Part shown: positions 38,801-42,319 of the stretch, one piece after another
How positions within the stretch are numbered: position 1 is the first letter of the stretch
Layout of the letters: each line of letters opens with the position of its first letter
Source: Chelydra serpentina
Lineage: Eukaryota; Chordata; Testudines; Chelydridae
Assembly: GCA_037349315.1 (NCBI GenBank)
Contig: JBAIAC010000006.1
Span: 13,551,501-13,615,500, forward strand
Length of the DNA: 64,000 nt
Direction: 5' to 3'
Notes under the pieces: model-generated
What the model was told of the DNA's origin: nothing
Database searches by the model: none
Seen by the model: only the letters and a program-made list of their open reading frames with translations
Made by a program: the position numbers and the translations under genes

Positions 38801-40272
38801 AGTGAAGAACAAATCCTCTCTGTAGGCACTCACGCTCCGAAACACAGTGGGAATGCCAGGTTCCCATTGCACGTAGGAGATCTGGAAGTTACGAGCCGAC
38901 ACAAGGGGTTTCTGTGCCCTGTGTGTGGTGCTGAATCGTGCGCCATGATGAGGATCTGCACAAGAATGTGTGCTGCGGGTGTGTGTGGGGGGTGTCTATT
39001 GGCCAAGAACCCTATAGTGGGGTCACAACCGGTCACAACCACTTCTCCCTATACTGACCTGGGGCAAGTCATTTCACTTTGCTGTTTCTCCTCCCACCCT
39101 TTGTCTTATCTATTTAGCCTGTAAGCCCTTCGGGGCAAGGGCTGCCTGCTGCCATGTGTATGTCCAGCACCTAGCACACGGGGGGCCTGTAGGTGCTGCC
39201 ATAATAAATATTATCCCTATTTGCCAGGTGGGAAATGAGGCACAGCGAAACGACATTTTGCACAGGAAGACGATGGACGAGGTGAAAATTGAACCCAGAT
39301 CTGAGGCCCAGCTCTGTTTTAAACAGGGGACACCATTATCTTAGCAGCTGATGCTTTTGTCCAAAGATTGCCCCAGCGCCTGCTTTCAGGGTACGGGGAG
39401 ACCGATTTTTGTCCACACAACTATCGACATAATTCCCACCCAAGCATAGTTCACAGGGGCAAGCATTTAAACCAAGCTATCTAAGCCGCCGATAGCCTAA
39501 CCTGGTAAGAAGGCAGGAAATATGACATCTTGCTCAGTTTACACTGAATGCGTTGGGTTGGGGCTGCACTTACTGGTCGCAGTGGGATATTTCTGCAGTC
39601 AGTGGAGCAGGACATTTAGCTGTCTATGCATTTATAAAGGATGGCTACATTGCAAAATCCAGCAGCTTCTCAAGTTGTTCTCATTTGACCCAGTGGACAG
39701 GGCACTCTAGAAGACCTATGTTCAGATCCTGGGTCTCCTGGCTGACCTTGGGCAAGTCATTATTGGGATAATGACACTGATCTCCTTTGAGGCTGGTGGA
39801 AGGAAAAGTGCTATATAAGAGTTAGCCCAGGGCTACACTAAGGGAGGGGGTCGATCTACGATACGCAGCTTCAGCTACGTGAATAACGTAGCTGAAGTCG
39901 GCGTATCGTAATCGGCTTACCTGGCCATGAGGACGGCGGCGAGTCGATCGTTGCCGCTCCCCCGTCGACTCCGCTTCCACCTTTCGATGAGGTGGATTTC
40001 CGGAGCCGACGGGGAGCGCTTTCGGGGATCGATTAATCGTGTCTAAATGAGACGCGAAAAAACGATCCCCGAAAGATCGATTGCTACCCGCCGATCCGGC
40101 GGGTAGTGAAGACAAGCCCTTGTTATAAACCAACTGAAAACCACCATAAAAGTTGAAGGTTACTTACTGAGTGATGGACGAATGGGTCAAAATTAACTTC
40201 CATTGAAGCATGGGTAGATGTGGTGACAATTAGAAGTAGGAAGCAGAAGACTGTAATGTCCAGGGATGGCAT
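818..40272 (-). CDS. ADGRF5: Adhesion GPCR F5 (GPR116), 19 coding exons, 3' end off window
   Basis: Nineteen minus-strand exons (40168-40272, 33875-33938, 31200-31370, 29460-29639, 27888-28003, 25922-25980, 24421-24557, 23569-23781, 22264-22458, 18623-18784, 18241-18453, 17279-17491, 14765-14914, 11551-11756, 10563-10739, 7888-9282, 4318-4359, 4159-4218, 818-902) join in frame, each with an AG acceptor and GT donor and matching phases. They give 1314 codons plus one base, close to the mammalian length of about 1346 less a short last exon. Domain order (signal peptide, furin site, EGF-like, SEA, three Ig, cysteine module, GAIN/GPS, 7TM, Ser-rich tail) and tail motifs such as VFSMSSP and NNLFGK identify ADGRF5 rather than ADGRF1, F2 or F4. 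No stop or frameshift was seen in any exon. The protein sits in the plasma membrane, is self-cleaved at SEA and GPS, and in mammals signals through Gq/11 to restrain surfactant. The stop codon should lie left of position 1. A tandem ADGRF5-like paralogue is a less likely alternative. Confidence 0.93.
1055..1466. mobile_element. hAT-type MITE, 412 bp
   Basis: Inverted ends CAGCGGTTCTCAACC and (as complement) TAGTGGTTCTCAACT flank a non-coding body. Near-identical 8-bp direct repeats TTTTAAAC/TTTTAAAG (1047-1054, 1467-1474) fit a hAT target-site duplication. No transposase frame is present. Confidence 0.8.
2370..2638 (+). mobile_element. CR1 LINE 3' end
   Basis: The stretch reads as the decayed C-terminal reverse-transcriptase tail and 3' UTR of CR1 and ends in the diagnostic direct repeat ATTCTATGATTCTATG. 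A close relative lies at 10166-10392. It is antisense to ADGRF5. Confidence 0.85.
3310..3480 (-). repeat. Old LINE-derived repeat fragment
   Basis: The text around GGATCAGACCCATGGTCCATC is a form common in reptile genomes at LINE 3' ends. From 3467 a GC-rich element with GTCTACA and GTGTAGAC ends (3467-3555) follows, like the ends of the MITE family elsewhere in this window. Boundaries are approximate. Confidence 0.4.
4159..4218 (-). CDS. ADGRF5: ADGRF5 exon 18: cytoplasmic helix (60 bp)
   Basis: A 20-codon exon, phase 0 at both ends. The acceptor is CAAACCACAG and the donor is GTTAAT, a weaker site with GT kept. It encodes [20 protein letters not shown], which matches the juxtamembrane tail of mammalian ADGRF5 at most positions. 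Confidence 0.9.
4318..4359 (-). CDS. ADGRF5: ADGRF5 exon 17: TM7 micro-exon (42 bp)
   Basis: A 14-codon exon, phase 0 at both ends, acceptor TGTTTTTATAG, donor GTAAGAATT. It encodes [14 protein letters not shown], the second half of TM7 and the start of the cytoplasmic tail. The preceding intron is 3.5 kb and contains the complete PLE insertion; the following one is only 99 bp. Confidence 0.92.
4360..6187. other. ADGRF5 intron 16, part outside the PLE
   Basis: Apart from the L2-type tail and a 14-base G run near 4857-4871, this is A/T-rich sequence with decayed GAAATTTT-type repeats. A minus-strand frame at 5894-6154 is open but matches no part of the receptor. Confidence 0.6.
4467..4600 (+). 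repeat. L2-type 3' tail
   Basis: The sequence AAGCTCTTTAGAGCAGGAAC, then the GTACAGAACCTAGCACAATG form and an A/T-rich end, is the conserved 3' tail shared by L2 LINEs and MIR-type SINEs. Similar tails occur at 39118-39215, 41248-41345 and 59850-59955. Confidence 0.6.
6278..6563. mobile_element. Palindromic MITE copy 1, inside PLE
   Basis: Ends GGGTATGTCTATAC and GTGTAGACCTGGGC, flanked by TAA/TTA; GC-rich body with several nested palindromes, including CTTCAGCTACGT...ACGTAGCTGAAG. It interrupts the left arm of the PLE, so it arrived later. The 3-bp TTA target fits PIF/Harbinger-type MITEs. Five further copies lie in the window. Confidence 0.82.
6874..7518 (+). pseudogene. PLE polyprotein C-terminus with GIY-YIG endonuclease
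   Basis: The frame is open from about 6874 to the stop at 7516-7518 except for one TGA at 7105-7107 (likely a decayed Arg CGA). Before the stop lies a linker with [16 protein letters not shown], typical of the region between reverse transcriptase and nuclease in these elements. After it come a CxxC-type pair (CQLC), then [27 protein letters not shown] and the downstream Glu region. The nuclease makes the target nick in related elements. No reverse-transcriptase motif remains, so it cannot move on its own. Confidence 0.85.
7713..7751 (+). ncRNA. Hammerhead-ribozyme-like motif in PLE right arm
   Basis: The order is GCAT, CCGATGA, a GTGGGT/ACCCAC hairpin, GAAA (7740-7743), four bases, then ATGC pairing with the first GCAT. 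This follows the hammerhead plan (stem I, CUGANGA, stem II, GAAA, stem III). The second core base is C in place of U and stem III is nearly absent, so this copy is probably inactive. The left arm has a mirror-image copy at about 6593-6637. Confidence 0.5.
7888..9282 (-). CDS. ADGRF5: ADGRF5 exon 16: GAIN B, GPS and TM1-TM6/7
   Basis: One 1395-bp exon (465 codons, phase 0 at both ends), acceptor TTTGTCTTTATTACAG, donor GTGAGT. It holds the rest of GAIN (residues 788-983), with GPS cysteines in CVFWNF, GC, and CTC and the cleavage triad HL|T: Leu983-Thr984, with the Thr codon at 8692-8694. The freed end TSFSILMS is the tethered agonist of ADGRF receptors. The 7TM segment follows with family motifs [40 protein letters not shown] and [13 protein letters not shown]. 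The exon ends LLNAFQ inside TM7. Many N-x-S/T sites lie in the ectodomain part. Confidence 0.96.
9283..10562. other. ADGRF5 intron 15
   Basis: A pyrimidine-rich + strand (roughly 9370-9930) forms several short open frames with no recognisable product; the remainder is the CR1 fragment at 10166-10392. No exon was found here. Confidence 0.6.
10166..10392 (+). mobile_element. CR1 LINE 3' end
   Basis: Near-identical in layout to the copy at 2370-2638: GGTTGGATATTAGGAAAA through the ATTCTATGATTCTATG end. Antisense in ADGRF5 intron 15, between exons 15 and 16. Confidence 0.87.
10563..10739 (-). CDS. ADGRF5: ADGRF5 exon 15: GAIN domain A, helices
   Basis: A 177-bp exon, phase 0 at both ends, acceptor TTTCCATTCTAG, donor GTAAGT. 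It encodes [20 protein letters not shown] and [18 protein letters not shown], the helical GAIN-A segment. A CR1 fragment begins about 170 bp downstream. Confidence 0.91.
11551..11756 (-). CDS. ADGRF5: ADGRF5 exon 14: hormone-receptor-like cysteine module
   Basis: A 206-bp exon, phase 1 in and 0 out, acceptor TTTTCTTAATACAG, donor GTAACG. The pattern C-x(4)-GVGQQG, a CP pair, GSVIYKC, a Trp and NNC is the HRM-like fold that precedes GAIN. It then runs into the first GAIN helix ([15 protein letters not shown]). Confidence 0.91.
11851..11887. repeat. TA/CA microsatellite
   Basis: A run of about ten TA units passes into a run of CA units. It lies roughly 100 bp upstream of exon 14's acceptor in gene direction. 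Confidence 0.9.
12545..13440 (-). mobile_element. CR1-type LINE 3' region, reversed
   Basis: Opens with a reversed CR1-like 3' end (TCATAGATTTCAAGGCCAG, GATCATCTAGTCTGG) and continues for about 900 bp with text typical of reversed CR1 bodies in sauropsids. No open frame. The call rests on sequence style; the subfamily was not determined. Confidence 0.55.
13545..13707. mobile_element. hAT-type MITE, 163 bp
   Basis: Perfect ends CAGCGGTGTCCAATA / TATTGGACACCGCTG, body rich in GTGGCTA repeats, and 7-of-8 matching direct repeats GATTAGAA / GTTTAGAA. A longer relative is at 41738-42100. Confidence 0.85.
13708..14764. other. ADGRF5 intron 13, left part
   Basis: An L2-type tail fragment occurs near 13778-13850; otherwise mixed A/T-rich sequence with decayed GAAATTTT-type repeats at 14080-14240 and a short inverted repeat around TGATGCATCATGGG (14370-14410). 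No exon seen. Confidence 0.5.
14765..14914 (-). CDS. ADGRF5: ADGRF5 exon 13: linker with cysteines
   Basis: A 150-bp exon, phase 1 in and 1 out, acceptor TTTCTTTGCAG, donor GTAAGAAG. It encodes [14 protein letters not shown], several cysteines, and ends [10 protein letters not shown], matching the segment between Ig 3 and the hormone-receptor-like module. Confidence 0.9.
14915..16707. other. ADGRF5 intron 12
   Basis: A GC-rich stretch at 14960-15300 carries short overlapping frames but no recognisable product. The rest is ordinary intron. A decayed LINE-like segment, by its text style, lies at 16240-16560. Confidence 0.45.
16708..16892. mobile_element. hAT-type MITE, 185 bp
   Basis: Ends CAGGGGTCAGCA and TGCCGACCCCTG are inverted. 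Flanks CTGTACGA and CTTGTATGA are only roughly repeated. Non-coding. Confidence 0.65.
17279..17491 (-). CDS. ADGRF5: ADGRF5 exon 12: Ig 3 C half and following cysteine region
   Basis: A 213-bp exon, phase 1 in and 1 out, acceptor TTCATTGCTTTCAG, donor GTAAGG. It starts GTYTCTF (F strand of Ig 3), then [19 protein letters not shown] and [16 protein letters not shown]. The KCC pair is a marker of ADGRF5. Confidence 0.93.
17840..18090. repeat. tRNA-like SINE fragments
   Basis: Two tRNA-like stretches appear: a reversed one near 17880-17940 (GGTCTCCTACCTCTCAGCTG) and a forward one near 18025-18080 (CTGGTTAAGGTATCCACCTG, then a box-B-like GTTCCAGCC). Both look like old tRNA-derived SINE pieces, not functional tRNA genes. 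Confidence 0.4.
18241..18453 (-). CDS. ADGRF5: ADGRF5 exon 11: third Ig-like domain, N half
   Basis: A 213-bp exon, phase 1 in and 1 out, acceptor TATGTTTTTCAG, donor GTAAGTGA. It encodes [20 protein letters not shown], the B-strand TCTSDVSNC, the core VTWQIE, and ends TQAWNG, where the mammalian protein also splices. Only 169 bp of intron separates it from exon 10. Confidence 0.93.
18623..18784 (-). CDS. ADGRF5: ADGRF5 exon 10: Ig-like domain 2, C half
   Basis: A 162-bp exon, phase 1 in and 1 out, acceptor TTTATTTCAATACAG, donor GTAAGG. It encodes [20 protein letters not shown] and the F-strand [15 protein letters not shown], then a linker. It contains no methionine-started frame of note, so it is easy to miss; phase, cysteine pattern and splice sites support it. 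The intron before it (about 3.5 kb) holds a CR1 copy and two hAT-type elements. Confidence 0.9.
18785..19599. other. ADGRF5 intron 9, right-of-exon-10 part
   Basis: No gene and no clear repeat family recognised. Several CACTGA/GACTTCA words in the 19080-19510 stretch suggest an old, decayed repeat. Confidence 0.4.
19600..20329 (+). mobile_element. CR1 reverse transcriptase, 5' part
   Basis: Frame-broken but readable reverse transcriptase: [31 protein letters not shown], the catalytic QFADDTKLL, then the thumb. In-frame stops (for example before NSGVPQG) make it dead. It is interrupted at 20329 by a 725-bp element and resumes at 21063. It lies antisense to ADGRF5 in intron 9. Confidence 0.92.
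20330..21054. mobile_element. hAT-type GC-rich element inserted in CR1, 725 bp
   Basis: Direct repeats GAAAAGAG (20322-20329) and GAAAAGGG (21055-21062) flank it, and ends CAGAGGTGCAAGTAA and TTACTTTTACCCCTG are imperfect inverted repeats. The body is a series of alternating inverted modules built on GATTTAAAGGG and CCCTTTAAATC with GC-rich arms. No transposase. CR1 text is continuous across the site once it is removed. Confidence 0.88.
21055..21554 (+). mobile_element. CR1 3' part, resumed
   Basis: Continues the CR1 copy with the [23 protein letters not shown] tail, the [10 protein letters not shown] region and 3' UTR up to GGGGCACCTGGCAT, where another hAT-type element begins. Frames are broken. 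Confidence 0.88.
21555..21975. mobile_element. hAT-type MITE with poly-T/poly-A palindrome
   Basis: Begins CAGGGCCGGCTCCAGGCACC and ends GGTGCCTGGAGTTGGCCCTG, with AAGCACGTGCTTGG next to each end and T-run/A-run arms flanking a GC-rich core. No 8-bp duplication was seen on the right, so the right flank may be rearranged. Close relative: 54798-55205. Confidence 0.78.
22264..22458 (-). CDS. ADGRF5: ADGRF5 exon 9: end of Ig 1, start of Ig 2
   Basis: A 195-bp exon, phase 1 in and 1 out, acceptor ATTTCCTTTACAG, donor GTAAGACC. It opens with the F-strand GPYSCVF of Ig 1, then gives the start of Ig 2 with VLLSCC, a double cysteine also found in mammalian ADGRF5, and the core [10 protein letters not shown]. 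Confidence 0.91.
22459..23568. other. ADGRF5 intron 8 with MIR-like SINE
   Basis: A MIR/CORE-SINE-like stretch at about 23090-23280 (CAAAGCACTTTGCAAAG, then CCAAGGTCACATAGTAGAGC and a tail with AACTCCCAGTCC). The remainder shows no exon. Confidence 0.6.
23569..23781 (-). CDS. ADGRF5: ADGRF5 exon 8: first Ig-like domain, N half
   Basis: A 213-bp exon, phase 1 in and 1 out, acceptor TTTGCCTTTCCAG, donor GTACGA. It encodes [21 protein letters not shown] (B-strand Cys), the core Trp in VAWYH, and ends at SVTQDDT, the start of the D-x-G-x-Y-x-C motif that is completed by exon 9. Phase-1 exons splitting Ig domains in two are typical of this gene. Confidence 0.92.
24421..24557 (-). CDS. ADGRF5: ADGRF5 exon 7: SEA domain, cleavage strand
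   Basis: A 137-bp exon, phase 2 in and 1 out, donor GTAAGATT. With the junction codon it starts [17 protein letters not shown] is the SEA self-cleavage motif, with Gly234-Ser235 as the expected cut, so self-cleavage looks intact. The acceptor (GGCTCTGTTTAG) is weak. A CR1 element inserted in the opposite direction begins only about 35-40 bp from it, so the branch point must lie in that small gap or within the CR1. Confidence 0.9.
24590..25026 (+). mobile_element. CR1 reverse-transcriptase tail abutting exon 7
   Basis: One frame is open for 108 codons from 24622: [20 protein letters not shown], then [20 protein letters not shown] and [14 protein letters not shown], the C-terminal end of CR1 reverse transcriptase. 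The 3' end is split by a MITE (25027-25322) and finishes at about 25336 with CTATGAATCTATGAA. It is the least decayed CR1 copy in the window. It begins about 35 bp from the exon 7 acceptor. Confidence 0.9.
25027..25322. mobile_element. Palindromic MITE copy 2, inside CR1 3' end
   Basis: Ends GGGTACGTCTATAC and GTGTAGACCAGCCC, inserted between the two halves of the CR1 terminal repeat. Same nested palindromes as copy 1. Confidence 0.85.
25553..25673. mobile_element. Short hAT-type MITE
   Basis: AGGGTGACCAGACAGCAAG at the left, CGGGACATCTGGTCAC at the right; nearly the same as the better-bounded copy at 27656-27778. Confidence 0.75.
25922..25980 (-). CDS. ADGRF5: ADGRF5 exon 6: SEA domain, middle part (59 bp)
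   Basis: This short exon (phase 0 in, 2 out) has acceptor CTTCCTTTTCAG and donor GTAAGT. It encodes [19 protein letters not shown], the stretch that leads into the SEA cleavage strand. It completes the fold between exons 5 and 7 with exact phase, which is why I prefer it to a decoy open frame at 27.2 kb. Confidence 0.92.
26820..27060. repeat. Decayed repeat plus MIR-like SINE
   Basis: 26820-26945 has GGAGTTAGGCACCTAAGTGC and other words shared with 52230-52420. 26945-27050 reads like a MIR core (ACTTGCCGAAGGTCACACGG, then GACTTGAACCCAGG). Confidence 0.6.
27656..27778. mobile_element. hAT-type MITE, 123 bp, perfect target duplication
   Basis: Element TAGGGTGACC...GGTCACCCTA flanked by perfect CCATCACT direct repeats (27648-27655, 27779-27786). 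It lies about 100 bp downstream of the exon 5 donor in gene direction. Confidence 0.9.
27888..28003 (-). CDS. ADGRF5: ADGRF5 exon 5: SEA domain, first part
   Basis: A 116-bp exon, phase 1 in and 0 out, acceptor TTTTTTTGTTGCAG, donor GTACGT. It encodes the first strand and helix of a SEA domain ([17 protein letters not shown], then [15 protein letters not shown]). The donor is followed by TCTTT rather than the usual G-rich consensus but keeps GT at +1. The next exon is only 59 bp and about 1.9 kb downstream. Confidence 0.9.
28138..28410. repeat. MITE-like element with GTCTACA / TAGACAA ends
   Basis: Starts GGCTTGTCTACATGGGATG and ends CATCCCACATAGACAAAGTCC-like text (CCCACATAGACAAAGTCC), with internal GCACTGTAGC-type inverted words. 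Likely a non-autonomous DNA element. Similar in design to 57153-57438. Confidence 0.55.
28768..29190 (+). mobile_element. PLE pseudo-LTR fragment split by MITE copy 3
   Basis: AACCCACTTC, AAAAGCTTATGCCCAAATAA and TTTGTTAG at the left resume at the right with TCTCTAAGGTGCCAC, ACAGACTAACATGGC and CTCTGAAACCTGTC. The intruder at 28819-29111 is bounded by TTA on both sides. The hammerhead-like core here is decayed. Confidence 0.8.
28819..29111. mobile_element. Palindromic MITE copy 3
   Basis: GGGTACATCTACACTACC to GTGTAGACCAGGCC, TTA duplicated at 28816-28818 and 29112-29114. Body contains GATCGATC, GATTTATCACG palindromes and CTTCAGCTACG/CGTAGCTGAAG. Confidence 0.9.
29460..29639 (-). CDS. ADGRF5: ADGRF5 exon 4: EGF-like cysteine-rich module
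   Basis: A 180-bp exon, phase 1 in and 1 out, acceptor TTTTATCCTAG, donor GTAAGTTG. It has eight cysteines, including [10 protein letters not shown], the C-x-C-x(2)-GYGW signature of the EGF-like module in ADGRF receptors. It ends QLQPG just before the SEA domain. Joined to the next exon the codon at the junction is Gly. Confidence 0.92.
29640..31199. other. ADGRF5 intron 3
   Basis: Mostly A/T-rich unique-looking sequence with no exon. About 30940-31110 resembles a tRNA-derived SINE (GTTCATGCAGCAGAGGCTCA, then GGTTCAATCCTGCCC as box B). Confidence 0.5.
31200..31370 (-). CDS. ADGRF5: ADGRF5 exon 3: N-terminal conserved module
   Basis: A 171-bp exon, phase 1 in and 1 out, with acceptor TTTCTTTTCAG and donor GTGAGT. 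It encodes about 57 residues starting [18 protein letters not shown] and continuing with a helix plus YFKNLSFPV, then an N-glycosylation-rich end (NISSLNVTT). Mammalian ADGRF5 carries the same pattern directly after its furin site. It sits in the mature ectodomain. No known enzymatic motif. Confidence 0.9.
31371..32266. other. ADGRF5 intron 2, left part
   Basis: No gene, RNA gene or clear repeat seen. Confidence 0.4.
32267..32586. mobile_element. hAT-type MITE, 320 bp
   Basis: CAGGGGTCTCAAAC and GTTTGAGATCCCTG ends, with CTCTAAAC / ATCTAAAC direct repeats (7 of 8). The left part has CGCGGCCCGCGGGCC palindromes. Confidence 0.88.
33230..33690. repeat. Terminal part of Harbinger-like family
   Basis: This GC-rich stretch ending GTGGCTGTAAGTCAACCTAA and GTCAACTTAAGG is repeated in diverged form at 34380-34624 and near 37040-37113. 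It seems to be the subterminal part of one DNA transposon family. Frames here look coding only by chance. Confidence 0.5.
33875..33938 (-). CDS. ADGRF5: ADGRF5 exon 2: furin cleavage site
   Basis: This 64-bp exon (phase 0 in, 1 out) has a strong pyrimidine-rich acceptor (CTTTTTTTCAG) and donor GTATGT. It encodes an acidic stretch ending RQKRQ (residues 52-56). RxKR is a proprotein-convertase (furin) site, and mammalian ADGRF5 has the same site in the same place just before the conserved N-terminal domain. The exon is well hidden: a longer open frame runs on the opposite strand, and neighbours on both sides are transposon debris. Its phase is exactly what is needed to join the exons at 40.2 and 31.3 kb. 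Confidence 0.88.
34380..34624. repeat. Second copy of the Harbinger-like terminal part
   Basis: Shares CAGCTCCCCACACTGCC, GGATGCGC and GTGGCTGTAAGTCACCCTAA with 33480-33640, and ends GTGTAGACATACCC, the common terminus. Confidence 0.55.
34625..37113 (-). mobile_element. Decayed PIF/Harbinger DNA transposon
   Basis: A minus-strand transposase remnant (35590-36750) lies inside sequence ending GTGTAGACATGCCC at 37113. Harbinger elements carry a DDE nuclease and a DNA-binding protein; here only nuclease pieces were recognised. Left boundary uncertain. It fills much of ADGRF5 intron 1, in the same direction as the gene. Confidence 0.72.
35726..36722 (-). pseudogene. HARBI1-like DDE transposase, broken
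   Basis: Three minus-strand blocks in different frames read, in order, as the N-terminal part with WADEQWLQN (about 36489-36560), then [20 protein letters not shown] and [20 protein letters not shown] (first catalytic Asp region, 36040-36310), then [15 protein letters not shown] (second Asp region, about 35810-35870). The last catalytic block is shifted to another frame near 35700-35745. Stops and frameshifts make it inactive. The HARBI1 family nuclease cuts at 3-bp TWA targets. Confidence 0.82.
37114..39824. other. ADGRF5 intron 1, no exon supported
   Basis: Contains an L2-type tail (39118-39215) followed by a MIR-like core (39220-39345). A 29-bp splice-site-bounded block at 37770-37800 on the minus strand looks like a micro-exon but breaks the phase. 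The rest appears non-coding. Confidence 0.5.
39825..40119. mobile_element. Palindromic MITE copy 4
   Basis: Reversed relative to copies 1-3. Starts GCCCAGGGCTACACTAAG after TTA and ends GAAGACAAGCCC before TTG. It lies 49 bp downstream of exon 1's donor. Confidence 0.82.
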
Positions 40273-40297
40273 TGCACCCAATACTTTATTGCAGAAC
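40168..40297 (-). CDS. ADGRF5: ADGRF5 exon 1 (first coding): signal peptide
   Basis: A consensus acceptor (TTTTTCATTCAG) precedes 40297 and the donor GTAAGTAA follows 40168 (phase 0). The start codon is the ATG at 40272-40270 with G at -3; it opens a classic signal peptide with the hydrophobic core VFCFLLLIV and a short polar end before a likely cut after residue 20-23. The 25 bases before the ATG are 5' UTR. Because an acceptor is present, at least one non-coding exon must lie to the right. No upstream exon or promoter was recognised. Confidence 0.88.
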
Positions 40298-40639
40298 CTG
40301 AATGAAAAATACAGCACAAGGTTAGGAATTTTTCTATCGCTTTATATGGTGAAAATCATTAATAAACCGCATTGAAAAGCACTATTTTCAGTCAAATTAT
40401 GGTCACTGTAGTGCTAGATGAGCAACAAGCCACGATGAGGAGGAAATATTCATTTATGTACTACCTTTTTTCTCTGCTACCACATGATTTTTGCCTTCAA
40501 CTCCCTTTCCCAGGGTACCCTGGCCCTAAAAGGCTCCCCAGCTTTTTTTGTGCGTGTAATACTTCTCCCTAAAATGTGCCCAGCTCTGAGAGCTCAGCTA
40601 CCTGCCAAGGGAGAGAAAGGGATTCCTTTCATTGTTATG

Positions 40640-40745
40640 CATTCTGGGGAGCACCTAGAGGTGCCATTCAAGGATTGGCAGGTGCTGTACACAATGGATA
40701 AAGAAAAATGGTCCCTGCCCCAAAGAGGTCCCAGTACAAGACGGA
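40640..40745 (-). repeat. L2-type tail, reversed
   Basis: GGTGCTGTACACAATGGATA then GGTCCCTGCCCCAAAGAGGT is the reverse of the tail seen at 4467. Confidence 0.55.
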
Positions 40746-40951
40746 GTGTCTGGTTTTTACCAGCAATGTGCGATGAGTGCCATTCTCATGATCAGCATAG
40801 CAGTTACTAGACTAGTCTGGTGGCTAGGGAAGCTGAGTGGGCCTCATGACAGCTGGGTTCTGTTCCTGACTCCGCTGTGCACCCTTGTCTGAGTCACCTC
40901 ACCTCTTGTTTTGCTTCTGTTTCATCTCCCACTCTTTGTCTTGTTTATTTA

Positions 40952-41244
40952 GGGTACGTCTTCACTACTCGCCGAATCGGCGGGTAGTGATCGATCTTTC
41001 CGGGATCGATTTTTAGTGTCTAGTGTAGACGTGATAAATCGATCCCCGATCGCTCTGCCGTCGACTCTGGTAATCCACTGTGGCGAGAGGCGGAAGTGGA
41101 GTTGACGGGGGAGCGGCAGCAGTCGACCCTGCGGCGTCCTCACAGCGCGGTAAGTCGATCGAGGTACGTCGACTTCAGCTACGTTATGCATGTAGCTGAA
41201 GTTGTGTACCTTACATTGACCCCACCCTTAGTGTAGACCAGGCT
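40952..41244. mobile_element. Palindromic MITE copy 5
   Basis: GGGTACGTCTTCACTAC to GTGTAGACCAGGCT with TTA on both sides. It interrupts an L2-type tail: the left flank ends CTCTTTGTCTTGTTTATTTA and the right flank resumes with AGACTCTAAGTTCTTC. Confidence 0.87.
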
Positions 41245-41737
41245 TTAGACTCTAAGTTCTTCAGGGCAGAGACTGTTTCTTACTGTGTGTGTGTACAGCG
41301 CCTAGCACAGTAGTGCCTTTAGGCATTACTCTAATAATAACAATAATGTTCAGGAACAGTGAGGAGTTTCAAAAAGGTCTCAGCTTCAAGCCGACGTTTA
41401 TATTCACCCCTATGTAAAGGATGAGCGTAAGGCCAATGCACCGCTTTCAACACGGTGTTTCCGGATCTTCTTACTAGAAAAGGAGGAAATGAGCCAGCTT
41501 TCCTGGAGAAACCATCCACAGGGATACACATTTGTAAAATAGAGAAGGACGGCATTGCGAGGGGCAGGACAAAACCCACGCCCCATAAAAAGGGACAGGA
41601 TGTGAATAAAGATACAAAAATTAAAACCCAGCAGTTTTTCAGATTTCGAACACCACGTATGTTGGATTTATTTAATCAAAACATTGGAAAACGTAGAGGA
41701 ATTTTTTTGTGTGGTATAAATGTTTGTTTCCTTCTCG

Positions 41738-42100
41738 CAGCGGTGTCCAATAGAAATGCGATGCTAGCCACACGTGTGGTTTTGAATTCTTCTTATTAGC
41801 CACACGTGTGGTTTTGAATTTTTCTTATTCGCCACATTATAAAAAAGGATTAACAAACATACTACAAACGACATTTCAAATATCAAAAATAAGTAGATAT
41901 TACAAAAAGAAATATTAATAGGTACTAGTAACACAAAATTACTATATCCTAGCCACGTTAACAAAGCTGTATATCAAAGCACACAACCTGTCTTCCAGTA
42001 CTGCTGTCTTCAATACACCAATGCATTGCTCATGCAATAGCCACAATTCAATAGCCTATTCGCCATACGTGGCTAGTGGCGAACGTATTGGACACCGCTG
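41738..42100. mobile_element. hAT-type element, 363 bp
   Basis: CAGCGGTGTCCAATA and TATTGGACACCGCTG ends and subterminal GCCACACGTGTGG palindromes. It is a longer member of the family at 13545-13707. No clean 8-bp duplication was seen. Confidence 0.82.
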
Positions 42101-42319
42101 AATCTAAAGGCTCTTTTTCATGGGAGGCGGGGGGGGGGGGGGGTGGGGGAAGCTTTTATATGAAAAAAAATGAGCATCTTATTTTCTTGCTTACACCAGT
42201 ATACATCTATAATAACTCCACTGACTTCAATGGAGTTACTCCTGCTCTACATTGGAGTAAGCAAGAGGAGAATCAGTGTAATCATAACTAGTTTGGAGCT
42301 ATTGGGCCAAATTCTGCTC

